DNA of 64,000 bases from Erythrophleum ivorense (lineage: Eukaryota; Streptophyta; Magnoliopsida; Fabales; Fabaceae). A program made the translations under genes and the position numbers. The stretch lies in NCBI GenBank assembly GCA_026724425.1, contig JAIUCV010000102.1, forward strand, positions 2,046,001 through 2,110,000, given 5' to 3'. Below, piece after piece: positions 11,101-22,200 of the stretch. The number at the start of each line of letters is the position of its first letter. Within the stretch, counting starts at the first letter, position 1. The notes beneath the pieces are model-generated. The model was not told the origin of the DNA. It searched no databases and saw only the letters and a program-made list of their open reading frames with translations.

Positions 11101-12370
11101 GTGAACATGAGCCAGAAAATTCAGTGGAAGAAGAGAAGTCAGTTTCTCTATCGAGTCCTTAGTTATTATTTTAACAGAACAGATAATCATAAATCTGAAA
11201 CTTCCGGACGTTTTTTATTTATCAAAGCATGTGATGATATCATTCGTACGTTAATGTTTCTTACACAAGAAAATTGTCAGTATATGAGGCCAATTAAAAA
11301 GATCATATTTACTTCAAAGGTTCCGGCTCGTGATTGTCCGCATTGAAAACGAATTATTCCCTACGTTTCCCATGTAGGCCCATAGAAGCCCAATTAAATG
11401 GTCCTTCATTACAAGTTGGGCTCACCGAACTCATGAAGTACACACAAATACGAGCCAAAAATATAATATGGGTTTTATCCGGTTCAATATTTTAAGCTGG
11501 TTACGTTCACGAGTAGACACTTTTTTCAGGAACATTTACATGTTATGCTGATTCAAGTATCTAACATATAAAATAAAATTTCCGGTGATCAATTTATGTA
11601 TCAGTATTCATCGCATTTGATAAGAAACATTGACCACTCTTTTTAAATAAAACGAAATTACGCTGATTATTGAATACACATCATTTATGTATATATGTAG
11701 GTTTCACGTTTCAAAGTAAAGTACACTTCCATCACGGATTGGTTTATCAATCCCGCTAGGCGCAAGGTGTTCTTAATACATATATTATTATACAAATAAC
11801 TTACTGAAAAAAGAAAGAAAAGTCTCGTGTAATGCCAATAAGCCCTCTTTGTTGATTAAAGGGAATGGCTTCTGCATGACGATGAAGGCATTAATATCAT
11901 CAGTTTGGATCCATTTGAACTAAGTATCTTTGCATTTTGTCTTTTGCAATATGGTATTAATTAATTAGAAAACAACGTTTCCTATCCTTTGTCCCTACTA
12001 ATATATTTGTCGGAATTTCATTAAAAACCAAAAAGACACCCGAAACTGTGTGAACTTTACGAACTACGAAACATACACCCTAACACCCATAATTTTACGT
12101 TACCGTATTAATTCAAATTTCGATGGACCGTATTTTACAGGGTTTATCATTTTTCTCCCCCGTAGCTTATTGCTTAACCACTAATGTACGTACGTCGCTT
12201 ATATTTGTACAAAAGTATACATTTGCTAATTTGTATAACTCAAGCTTGTTGAATATGTAGCAAAAACATCATTTTATATATTTTAACAGAATTTTAGACG
12301 AAAATACATATACACACCATCTAGTTTGCAACCGCTTTATATTAAATGTTAATATGATATTGTATTCATT
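8164..12370. other. Intergenic DNA 3' of GIS, including a possible non-coding transcription unit
   Basis: No protein gene recognised. (ATG)n-type microsatellite at 8719-8736. The block from about 9.3 to 11.35 kb is less AT-rich than its surroundings, contains few long A/T runs and has donor-like sites on the minus strand (for example AAG before GTAAAT near 11,009). It is bounded at about 11,373-11,425 by a cluster of site-II-like words (aggcccat, agcccaatt, gttgggct), a common promoter feature in crucifers. This suggests a minus-strand non-coding transcript, but no product or known RNA family was recognised. Confidence 0.3.
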
Positions 12371-12520
12371 GTCAGCTGATCATTAGTTATGAATTTGAAA
12401 TGGTCATGTTTTCAATGATTGTCAGCTGATCATTAGTTATGAATTTGAAATGGTCATGTTTTCAATGATTGTCAGCTGATCATTAGTTATGAATTTGAAA
12501 TGGTCATGTTTTCAATGATT
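12371..12520 (+). repeat. Perfect tandem repeat, three identical 50-bp units
   Basis: Units 12371-12420, 12421-12470 and 12471-12520 are identical at every base as read. Each begins gtcagctgatcattag and ends gttttcaatgatt. The unit holds the palindromic E-box-like core CAGCTG and a TGATCA palindrome. The eight bases before the first unit (tattcatt) are a diverged form of the unit end (caatgatt). Identity across all three copies implies recent expansion. Confidence 0.95.
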
Positions 12521-15316
12521 GTATATACATGGAAGTCACCACAACCATGGTCCATGTATAGTAAGTATAAACAAGTATATTCACTTAATTATGCAAATTC
12601 TAGCTTTTGCTGCATGTTAAAAGATTCTCGAGTCATATCCATGGATTTTGTTTTCTTATGACTATATGGATCCCGCGGATTTCAGATTGACAACGAATCG
12701 TGCTTTCAATTTATGAATAAATAATAAAAATATAACTTAAATTGGATGGCACACATTGCAACGTTTTAAAACATTATCTACATGAGATTTTTGGCGGACT
12801 AGACACCGAAAAGTTAATGAAATTTGAACCCATTGTACGATGAAATGAGATTTTTGGGTGCAGACAAGCATTCACCGATAGCCTAAGCCATTTGTGTCTT
12901 TAATGAAATCGGCTCAAAACTATTGATATTAGGCTGGTATTTTATTCCAGTTTAACTGTCGAACGGTTTTTAATAATAAATAGTCGTTTCTGATCAACTT
13001 TTTATTATTTTATTTTTTTGAACAAAACAACTCTTTATTTTCAAATGACATATCTATTACTTGATATTAGTTTGACGAAGAGCCGAAGGTTGGACTTATT
13101 GGCAGAGTCGTTTGTCTATAAAGAGTTTTTTCAATTACATGAGATTAATTTATATTTCTATATAGTTAGTATATCGTCCGTACATATTATCGATCAAGGA
13201 TACATCACTTTCGCATACTCATGATATTCATCCCTTAAGTTGAATAATTAATAAATGTTCAGAGCTATATATATATATTACTTTTTTTTCTTTGGTTTAT
13301 ATAGAATTCAAAGTTAACTTGATTTACCTAAACGATGGTCAGAAACTGGCTTAGTTGTCGTTTAAATATAAAGTTCTTATGTCTCAAAGATGGGACTAGT
13401 ATGAGATTCACTAATAAACAAGAGCTGGTCTCGTCTAACGCATAAACTATTATAAACTTATAAAAATAAAATGAAAATTTGTATTGCTGTAGAATTCTCT
13501 AAACTTCTAAATTATATGAGCAAATCTTGTAGCCTTTGCAAGGGAAGCTATTTTGGTGTGAGAATCTTATGTCATCGCTTTCCGAGTTTCCGTACGTAGC
13601 TGTCTGAACTTTGAACAAAATCACTTCAATAATCCATGCGGAATATAGCACAATTATATGAAATTAATCTTTGAATTTGGTAGCTGTGATAACAAGTTAA
13701 CAGTAACCACGAGAAACAAATAATGAGCAATATGATAAACTAATGACGATATCGATGTTAGGCAAAATATTTATGATTTATGATTAATTTTCTAATTAAA
13801 AAAAAAAATAGTATATACGCTTCAAGCTGCATGTTTCTAAATGCATATATTTTTGAAACAGTTTATATATGATCCATTATTGTATAATTGTATATATTTT
13901 AGAAAAAGTCAAAGATCGAGAAATCACAAATAAAAAAAAGTAAGCTTCTGCGAGTGTTCCTAAAGTCTCCTGATGCGATATAAATTAATCAGCAATATTA
14001 AATAATGCATAAGAATCACATATTCTAGGAGATATTAGAGCTTATATTTTAACAAAAAGAGATATTATAACTTATTATTATTGCACTAATTAACTCGTGT
14101 GGTTCAATCACGCATGAGGTCATTTTACCGGTGAATAAGAGATAATTTATATCATATTACGGTACTAATAGGCAATAGTACGGTACGGTCCCTATTAGGC
14201 AATAGCTAACGCGCTAGGATGTTTCTGCATCCAGTTAACGGATAACTAATTTTTTTGGAAGACTGAAAGTTCTAAAACTCAGACTACGGATGATTGTTTC
14301 TTAACTAAGCTTATGCTCTGTTACTACCGCTCAAATATATATGTATGTAAGTATAACTTGTAAGAGTCCCCAAACTCATTATATATATGCTAAAGGTAGA
14401 CTCAAACATGGTTGTAAATTTGTTTTTACAGGAATACAAATTTTCATTTTATCTCAAACGCTTTATGACATAGTTTTAGGTTTCTTTAGTTGTATTGCTA
14501 TAGGTTTCTTTTTAAAATAACGTATAGTATTAAGAAAATAGAAACCTGTCATTATGTCATAAAGCGTTTGTAACTGTAAACTGGGGAAAAACGAATTCTA
14601 TAATATATTTTTCTATTCTTTATTTTTTTCACTAGAAAAATAAAGAAATCTACCAATAAGTCATATATATACAGCATATGTATCTTTAAATTGGGAAAAA
14701 TAAAATTCTACAAACAAAATTCTCAATAAAGACTTTTTAATATAAAATAAGGAAATATTTCAATACTTGGGAAACTAATTTTTCGAAAATAAAAAAATTG
14801 GGGAAACAGTTACTATTTATATACAAAAGAAATCATTAAAGTTTATTATTTTCAAAGAAAATCACTAAATAGAGAAAATTCTTAAGAAATATTTTTTTAT
14901 TAACAAATATATTTTTCTATATTTGAAAATAATAAAATAAAATCCTAAATATATTTTGAAAAAAAAAATCCAAGAAATTAAAATTTACATTTTTAGTTTT
15001 TACCCATTTTGGGGGTTTTTTCCTTTTTTTGTTGATTTTCCAAGGACTCATAAATATTATAACCCATAGTTTCTGTATAGTTAAAATTTCGACTCATTTT
15101 GGATTTAAGAAGATTCAAGTCAAACTTTATTTTGGAAGTTCATGTCACGTAACTGTATGTATTGTCGAATATATACATGAACACTAGTCAAACATGAATA
15201 GAATATGTGTTTTGTAGTTATAAACAAACACGTAACTATCAGCAAAAGAAAAAGTATATTTAATATATGTGGGAGTATTAACTAATAGATTTTCACAGAT
15301 CTCAATGTGTTATATC
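12521..15316. other. AT-rich intergenic DNA
   Basis: No gene seen. Contains the inverted repeat at 14455-14570 (listed separately), a short duplicated word ttaggcaatag/ataggcaatag near 14168-14206, and long A/T-rich runs from about 14.6 to 15.0 kb with repeated tggggaaa and aaaataaag words that look like decayed repeats without definable ends. The last bases, 15309-15316, are the left copy of the hAT target duplication. Confidence 0.45.
14455..14570. repeat. Inverted repeat, about 31-bp arms
   Basis: Left arm 14455-14485 begins CAAACGCTTTATGACATA and ends AGGTTTCT; the right arm 14540-14570 is its reverse complement apart from a short mismatched centre (GTTTT versus ATGAC). The loop is about 54 bases. 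It can fold into a strong hairpin and is probably a MITE remnant; no target duplication was found. Confidence 0.7.
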
Positions 15317-15915
15317 CTCTGTTCAAAAAACCGGCCGATTTAATGATTAATCGGCCGTTTAATCGCTAATCGGGTGCTGATCGAGTCGATTTCCCCTAAT
15401 CGTTATCACAAACCGGTCAACCGTGGTTTGACTGGTTTGACCGATTAATTGCAAAAAATTGACCGATTAATCAGAAATTTTTTGGGGCCATTAAAAAATT
15501 GAAGCCCATTTACTTTATTTTGCTTTGCCATGTGTTAAAAAAAAAATGAAACGGACCCAAAATAAGATGAACAATTAGTAAATTAGCATTTTTTAGTCCA
15601 CATTTATGGACAACTTGATCATTGAGGAATATAAAGATGAAAAATTATTAAATTACCATCCTTTAGTTATTTTTTTGTATGTTCTCTATATGATCAAGAC
15701 TATTTTTACCTTTGTTATTATATGTGAATTGATAAAAATGCTTAATATAATCTTTTGTATGAGTTTATGATTTTGGTATTAATGTTTTATATATATAATT
15801 TTTAAAATATATTAAAATATAGTAAAAATTCTACCCCGATTAATCCCCGATTTTTGAAAAATCGCTAATCGGTGACCAACCGCTTGGTTAGCGATTAGCG
15901 AAATCTTGAACATAG
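15317..15915. mobile_element. Non-autonomous hAT-type transposon, 599 bp
   Basis: Bounded by identical 8-bp target duplications gttatatc at 15309-15316 and 15916-15923, the hallmark length for the hAT superfamily. The ends are short imperfect inverted repeats: left CTCTGTTCAAAAA, right (reverse complement) CTATGTTCAAGAT. Subterminal regions are packed with repeats of the words gattaatcgg, ccgattaatc and cgctaatcgg, in both orientations, as expected for transposase-binding subterminal repeats. No transposase coding capacity. Confidence 0.85.
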
Positions 15916-16052
15916 GTTATATCATGAGTTGTTTTGGTCATGTATTAATTTATACATATTTAGTTCTGAAGATAGATATAGCTTAATAAATATTTCTAAA
16001 GGTTGTTGACTTATTATTTCACATATTTTTCTTTGGGGTTCTTCCGGCCTTA

Positions 16053-16198
16053 TTCCTTCTGTTACTTAATATTTGATATTTTAGAAAAATGTATCTGCAA
16101 TTATTTGGATGTATCTGGATGTGTTTTGAGTTTAATACATTCAGATAATTGCAGATACATTTTTTTAAAAAAAATCAAATAATAAAAAACGGACGGAG
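16053..16198. mobile_element. Hairpin MITE, Stowaway/Mariner-like, 146 bp
   Basis: Flanked by TA dinucleotides (16051-16052 and 16199-16200). The right end reads inward as CTCCGTCCGTTTTTTATT, the left as ttccttctgttacttaat, so the left terminus has drifted. The arms stay complementary for most of about 65 bases, including the shared word AAATGTATCTGCAATTAT, so the whole element folds into one long hairpin. No coding capacity. Confidence 0.75.
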
Positions 16199-16400
16199 TA
16201 TTTGTCAAATTTTGTTTTATATTGTAATAATAATACCCCTTCACAAGTAAAAAAGGTATTAATGATAGTTGTCAAAAGGTTTCACTTTCTTTTTCTAAAT
16301 TATAATTTATTTTTGTTGAGACAATCATGTGAGCATGGTCCAAAGATTACGGTTCCGAGAGTTGGTTCATTTGTCCTTTGCAATTACAACCATGTAAATT

Positions 16401-16409
16401 ACACGTGTC
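16401..16409 (+). promoter_or_regulatory. G-box/ABRE-like element upstream of the MTP8-type gene
   Basis: ACACGTGTC, about 450 bases before the ATG. The core CACGTG is bound by bHLH and bZIP factors; MTP8 in A. thaliana is known to respond to iron status and to be expressed in seeds, so the site is a reasonable candidate. Function here is inferred only. Confidence 0.35.
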
Positions 16410-16854
16410 GTTTAGCAAAATAAGAAATTGACACTTGTCAATTACCCAAAAGGCAAAATCGTCACGGAACAAGCTCCTGATTAAGGCGTGGATCAGACAA
16501 GCGTGGTTGATGCTTACTTGCTTAGGCATGTGGGCCACTACGGGAGCTTGTCGGTATCATCATCACCATTTTTTTTTTTCCTTACATACAATAATTTTAA
16601 AAATAATCCTAAAAATTCAACGAAACTCCTCCACAGATAATCTTATACTCCTATCTATAAAAATCAATTTTTGTGTACAATCCTTTCTCCCTTTCTTTTG
16701 TTCATCTGCAAGCATCAAATTACTCTCGATATCATTGGTATTATATATAGTTCTTTCTTTCATTTATATTGTAAAAGTTTCTTATCCCCTTCAGATTCAA
16801 CCAGTTAATTTTCCATGCCTTTATGCTTTACTTTTTTCACGATGATTTCCAGGA

Positions 16855-18648
16855 ATGGAAGTCAATTCTACGGAAACACCGTTGCTTTCATCAAACGATC
16901 ATGAGGTTGAGGTCAACAAACCGAATCTAACCGGTTTGGTTTCTACGATGAAATCAAATTTCTTCACCGATTTGCCCCAAAAACTTCGATCCCAAATCGA
17001 TCCGGAAAGCCCATTTGACCTAGATGTCTCCAAAGCCGGCCTCAAAAGAGGTAAGAAGTGTCTTATTCATAAGTTATATGATATTGTCACAACTACTAAA
17101 ACAATAATGCTGCCTAAAACTTATCTTTAAAGACGAGAAGGAGTACTATGAGCAACAATTGGCAACACTAAAATCCTTTGAGGAAGTAGAAATTTGCTTA
17201 GCTCGATCAGATGATTCTATCATCGATGAAAAAGCCAAAGAAGAAGATCGAGCTGAGAGAGCTGCACAAGAGATTGCCATGCAAATCTCCAATTGGGCCA
17301 ACGTCTTCTTACTTGCTCTCAAGGTGTGACTTACTATATACTGAAATATTTTATACATTAATTTGAGCACTATGTGATGCCTATATATTCATCAAAATGT
17401 TTTTTATAATGTGTAGATATATGCTACGATAAAGAGTGGATCGATAGCGATTGCAGCATCAACACTTGACTCTTTGCTTGATCTAATGGCTGGAGGAATA
17501 CTTTGGTTCACACATTTGACAATGAAGAACATAAATATCTACAAATATCCCATTGGAAAGCTTAGGGTGCAACCCGTTGGTATCATCATTTTCGCCGCGG
17601 TTATGGCCACTCTTGGTAAATATATTAATCATATTCTATAAGTTTATACAACTCAAGATTATATTATAGTTTCATGATTAGAAATGTAATGTGCTACGTT
17701 AACACACATATACAGGGTTTCAAGTGCTTCTCGCAGCAGCTGAACAATTGATTAAAAATGAACCTTCAGAGAAAATGAGTCATGACCAACTGGTTTGGTT
17801 ATATTCAATCATGCTAAGCGCAACCGCTATTAAACTCGTTTTATGGTTCTACTGCAAAAGCTCAAGAAATCATATCGTTCGTGCATACGCAAAGGTAATA
17901 TTTGTGTGTATATTCTTATAATATCATGTGAAAATGGCGACTAATTGATGAGTTTTGATATAGGATCATCACTTTGATGTGGTGACAAACGTTCTTGGAT
18001 TAGTTGCGGCCGTTCTTGGGAATGCCTTCTATTGGTGGATCGATCCGGCTGGTGCTATACTCTTAGCCATCTACACTATTGTCAACTGGTCTGGGACCGT
18101 TATGGAAAATGCAGGTAACTTTTTGTAAAATCAATGTTGTTTTATTCTTCAGTTTATTAACATTTATATTATTGAGATTCTCACTATAATTTTATTTTTT
18201 TATATATTTAGTCTCATTGATCGGACAATCAGCTCCTCCAGAAGTACTACAAAAACTGACATATCTAGTGTTGCGACAAGGCGCAAATAACATCAAACGA
18301 GTTGATACTGTCCGCGCCTATACCTTCGGTGTTCTTTACTTTGTCGAAGTATGTCTATATGTTTTTTTAATATCTCATAGTTCATCTTACATTTGATCAT
18401 GCATAATTCATCATAATTTTGTAAGATCTTGTCTATATAGTTAGGCTTAAAGATTGTTGGCATTTTGGCAGGTGGATATAGAACTCCCCGAGGATATGCC
18501 ATTGAAGGAAGCTCATGCAATTGGTGAGTCATTGCAAATAAAGATCGAAGAACTTCCAGAAGTGGAAAGAGCTTTTGTTCATCTGGATTTCGAGTGCCAT
18601 CACAAACCTGAACACTCTGTTCTTTCTACAATCCCAAACGATTTATGA
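16855..18648 (+). CDS. MTP8: MTP8-type manganese/iron cation diffusion facilitator, 409 aa
   Basis: Seven exons: 16855-17050, 17133-17323, 17417-17615, 17716-17894, 17964-18114, 18212-18348, 18472-18648; all junctions GT-AG and in phase, total 1230 nt. The product has the cytosolic acidic N-terminus, six-helix CDF transporter core and C-terminal domain. The Mn-CDF signature is present twice: DSLLD (D147, D151) in helix II and DHHFD (D256, D260) in helix V, the DxxxD pattern that marks Mn rather than Zn transporters. Family knowledge: MTP8 is a tonoplast Mn/Fe proton antiporter that loads vacuoles, protects from Mn toxicity under iron shortage and sets Mn/Fe distribution in seeds. Length matches the about 410 residues usual for the family. 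It is convergent with the large gene at 19.2 kb. No lesion seen. Confidence 0.93.
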
Positions 18649-19213
18649 GGATTTCATGCATATATCTATGTATATGTGTTTTTGCTTTTTCTTTCCGCTT
18701 CTTTAATGTTTTTGTGCTATGTGACATATCTGCAACTTCATATATTGTAGTTTTTTTAGTTTCTTATGAATTTTTGATTTTAACTATCGTCGGATACGTT
18801 CTTTTCTTCAACTCATATTTTAACGCATCTACACGACATTTTGGCTAATTTATAACCAAAACACGTTCCCTTTTCATTTGTAGTTTGAGAAACTGTACCG
18901 ACATTTTATAACCCACTAGATCATCAGAGAACTTCTCATTTATCATAAAGAGCAAATTATTCGTTGAGAGAACACTGAAGATCTCGGAGATCTGAACACT
19001 GCTCTCTACATCAAATGAAACAATGAAGCAAGAAAAAAAAAAAAAGAGAAAAATCCAAAGAAAAGTGTAAGAAACTAAATAAAAAGTTTGAAATGCAAAG
19101 CTTTTTTTGTTCTCCAGACGAATGATAATAACGTTCCGGATGATACAAAGTCATGAAGAAACCCCCTCACACTCCAACAGTTCAAATCAACAGCAATACC
19201 CCAAAACTGTTAA
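18649..19213. other. Shared 3' region of two convergent genes
   Basis: 565 bp between the stop codons of the MTP8-type gene (plus) and the large minus-strand gene. AT-rich, with poly-A/T tracts including an A run near 19028-19041; consistent with two 3' UTRs and polyadenylation areas. No other feature recognised. Confidence 0.6.
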
Positions 19214-22200
19214 TTAGAATAACGAAAACCTCAGGCCATTGCTCGTTGCGAATAAGTTATACTCTTCAACCTCTCTGCTCTCTTTGGCTTTTGTATCTCC
19301 ATTTCCAGCAAGGTCACGCAAAACCCCGTCTTTGGAGTGAGCAGGCTTCGATTTATTTCCAGTCGAAAGACCGACCGGTCCGCTGAAATGGAATAAGGAG
19401 AAGCTGTCTTCACTTACGGTCTGTGTTTCCGGTGGAGCCAAACCGTTCACTTCCATTGGAGGCTCAAGAGTCTGAGCTTGCTCCTCGGTGTTGGCTTTGG
19501 CAAACGGATGGAAAACTGGAACTGGCCCAGGACTGAAGAAAGGTGTCGCCGCATGATTCAGCGGGTTACCGTACTGCAAGCATAGCGGTGAATCTCCGTT
19601 CATGCTATATCCGAGAGGACCTGTGTATAGATAAGGGTTATGGTGGGGAAACGGAACTAATCCGTTGGCTGGAGCCGCGGGCCAAGAGACTGGTTGTGCT
19701 TGATGGAAGTAGCTCATTGGCGAAGCAGCCTGGAAAACCGGAAACTGCAGATTATGGTTTAGCATTTGAGGAAACATGCCTCCTTGTAGCTGTGCATTAA
19801 CAACACCATGTGCCATGTTATTGTTACTGCTGTTATCCGTGATGTTCCCAGTTACTGCGATAGGAGTTTCCGAGATTTTACTCTTCCCAGTAGTATCTGT
19901 TATGAGGATAGCATTCTGAGTACCAACAGCTATATTCTCTCTTCCTTCAGATTGCTGACTGGTGTCTTCAGAATCAGATGTGGAGGAGGATTCAGTGTTT
20001 CCATTGTTTGAAGAAACCGTATTGCTCTCTCCTTCGCTCAGGCATGAAGAGCAATTGTCTGAACTCGACGTACTGCTCATCATAGGATCTTTCAAATGCC
20101 ACCCGTTCTTTGTTTCCCCTGATTCCATGCTGTTCTTGTCTTTAAGCTTGGTCATATCCAACTTCTCTGTAGCCTTAGCAATACTAGTGTCTTCTATCTC
20201 TTCGGGCTTAAATGTTGAACATCTAACTGTTACTTCAGAGTCAGAGTTGCTTCGTGGATACTTCTTTGGCTCCATGGGCTCCCAAACTTGTTTTGAATGT
20301 GGCGAATCTCTCGTAGAAGAAGGATTTGGAACCTTGCTTTTAAGTCTTAGCTCACGAGTATGGTCAGGTTGATTATACCTGTTGCCTCGGAACACTGGCT
20401 TGGAGGCATCAGGAGCAGAGTCCGAATTGGACAAGGTTTTGGGGTCTCGCATGCTTCTGGTTGCAGAGATGTTAGGTTCTACTTTTGCCCGGTATTCACT
20501 ACTCGGTTTGCAACTGCAAGAATTGAAGTCAAACCTCTCACCGGTCCTGTTGTCGGAACACTGAAACTTCTCATGGGACTTGACGCCATTCACGCCACCA
20601 GTCTTTGAAGCTTTCACTCTTAACTGTCTGTTTGGCCCATTGAAGCCCCTTGAAGGCACTTCTAACCTATCATTACGGTATCTTGCCTCTGACCTACTCG
20701 TAAACGAAGCATTCTCGGAATATCTGCGTTTATCTGACCACCGCAAAGATGGATCAGATTGCATTTCTTTCCAATATCTTGCATTCTGGTGAACAGGTCT
20801 TTGGTGATAATTTGTAAAGTACTCGTTCTCATCATCAAGATCTATAATCTCTCTGTCAGGGCTGTCACAGTAGTGGTCTTCAATTCCTGGAGATGGGCAA
20901 CCATCCAAACACTGTCCTTCTTGAACATCGGGAGAACCAGGTGGAGACAAATCTGCATCCCCGGTTTCAATTTCCGACTCCTCGCAGTTTATGGCATTGT
21001 TTATCTCGTCATCAATGTTTGGAAGCTCTTCTTCTTCTTCCCTTGATGAAATCAGCAGCGTTTCTATATCGCCAGATTCAGGAATTTTTTTCTCCTTACC
21101 TTTTTCTTTTTCCTTCAATCTCTCCTTTCTGCGCAGTTTTTTCTCCCTTTCTTTTGTCCTTTTCTTCTCCTTTCGCTCCTCTTCTTCACGCTTTTCCTTC
21201 TCTTCTTCCTCGAGAAGTTTCACCTGCAGGAGTTAAGACGATGGGATCGTTGGCCACAAGTTCTTCGTCGAAATGCTCTGAGTATCTTAGGACAGAATAC
21301 CTACCTGTTTCTCCAAGGTAATGATTTCCTTGCAGGCAACATGTACGCGTTGTTCTAATAGTTTCAATGTAAGACATACAAAGATGCTGTGTGCATTTTG
21401 ACGAGCAGTTCCTTCCCTGAATGCTTTCTCAACCTAAATATAATCAATAAGAGATAGAAATGAGTACCTAACAGAACACAAAATAAGAATCAACAATCTG
21501 CGACCTTGAGGGAACCTATGTCTGACAGACCTGTTCCTTAAAAATAACTGTTGCAGCATCTAGAAGAAACTCTCGAGCAAGTTCTGGACTTTTTGCATGC
21601 TTTTGCGGACGGGAGCATTCCCCATCAAGATCATTCCCATCTTTGTCCATCATGTCTTCGTCCTTTATAGCATAAGAAGCACATAGATGTCTTTTAACAC
21701 AAGGATAATAATAATATTTGTGGGATCTTATACATTTTGAAAACTTTTGAGTTGAGAAGCTTATGAGTCTGGAAGCTACCTCTTCTTCCTCAGCCTCTTC
21801 AGCATGCTCAAAAAACCTTCTGATGCTTTCCCCTCTCTTAATTGAAACAAAACCATCCCCAACAACTAGCCTGCCGTGCACACAGTGTTGACCTTTTTGT
21901 ACGTGGGCTTTGACATACTCGTCAGACGACGGGCCATCTAATTTATAAGCTCTAAGGGTAATGTAGCATGAATTTAAACCACGAAGGTCTAGGCCGTTGG
22001 CTTGACCTCTCCCTTTCATGCCAACATTTTCAAATTTGAAGATATCACATTTTCCTTTTTCGGTTCCAATCGCCCACTCAAAATGATGGTATATTCCAGG
22101 GTTCTCAGCAAAATTTTCCCGCCAATCTGCTTGCACCGAGTCAATGGACACCTGAAATATTGTAATTACATTTGTGATCCGATCTTGCAATATAAACCTA

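Noticed and set aside
16435..16845. 136-codon plus-strand ORF before MTP8
   Set aside because: Hydrophobic AT-driven frame in promoter/leader DNA with no family resemblance.
20893..21321. 142-codon plus-strand ORF
   Set aside because: Antisense shadow of the Lys/Glu-rich coiled-coil exon of the AT3G58050-like gene.
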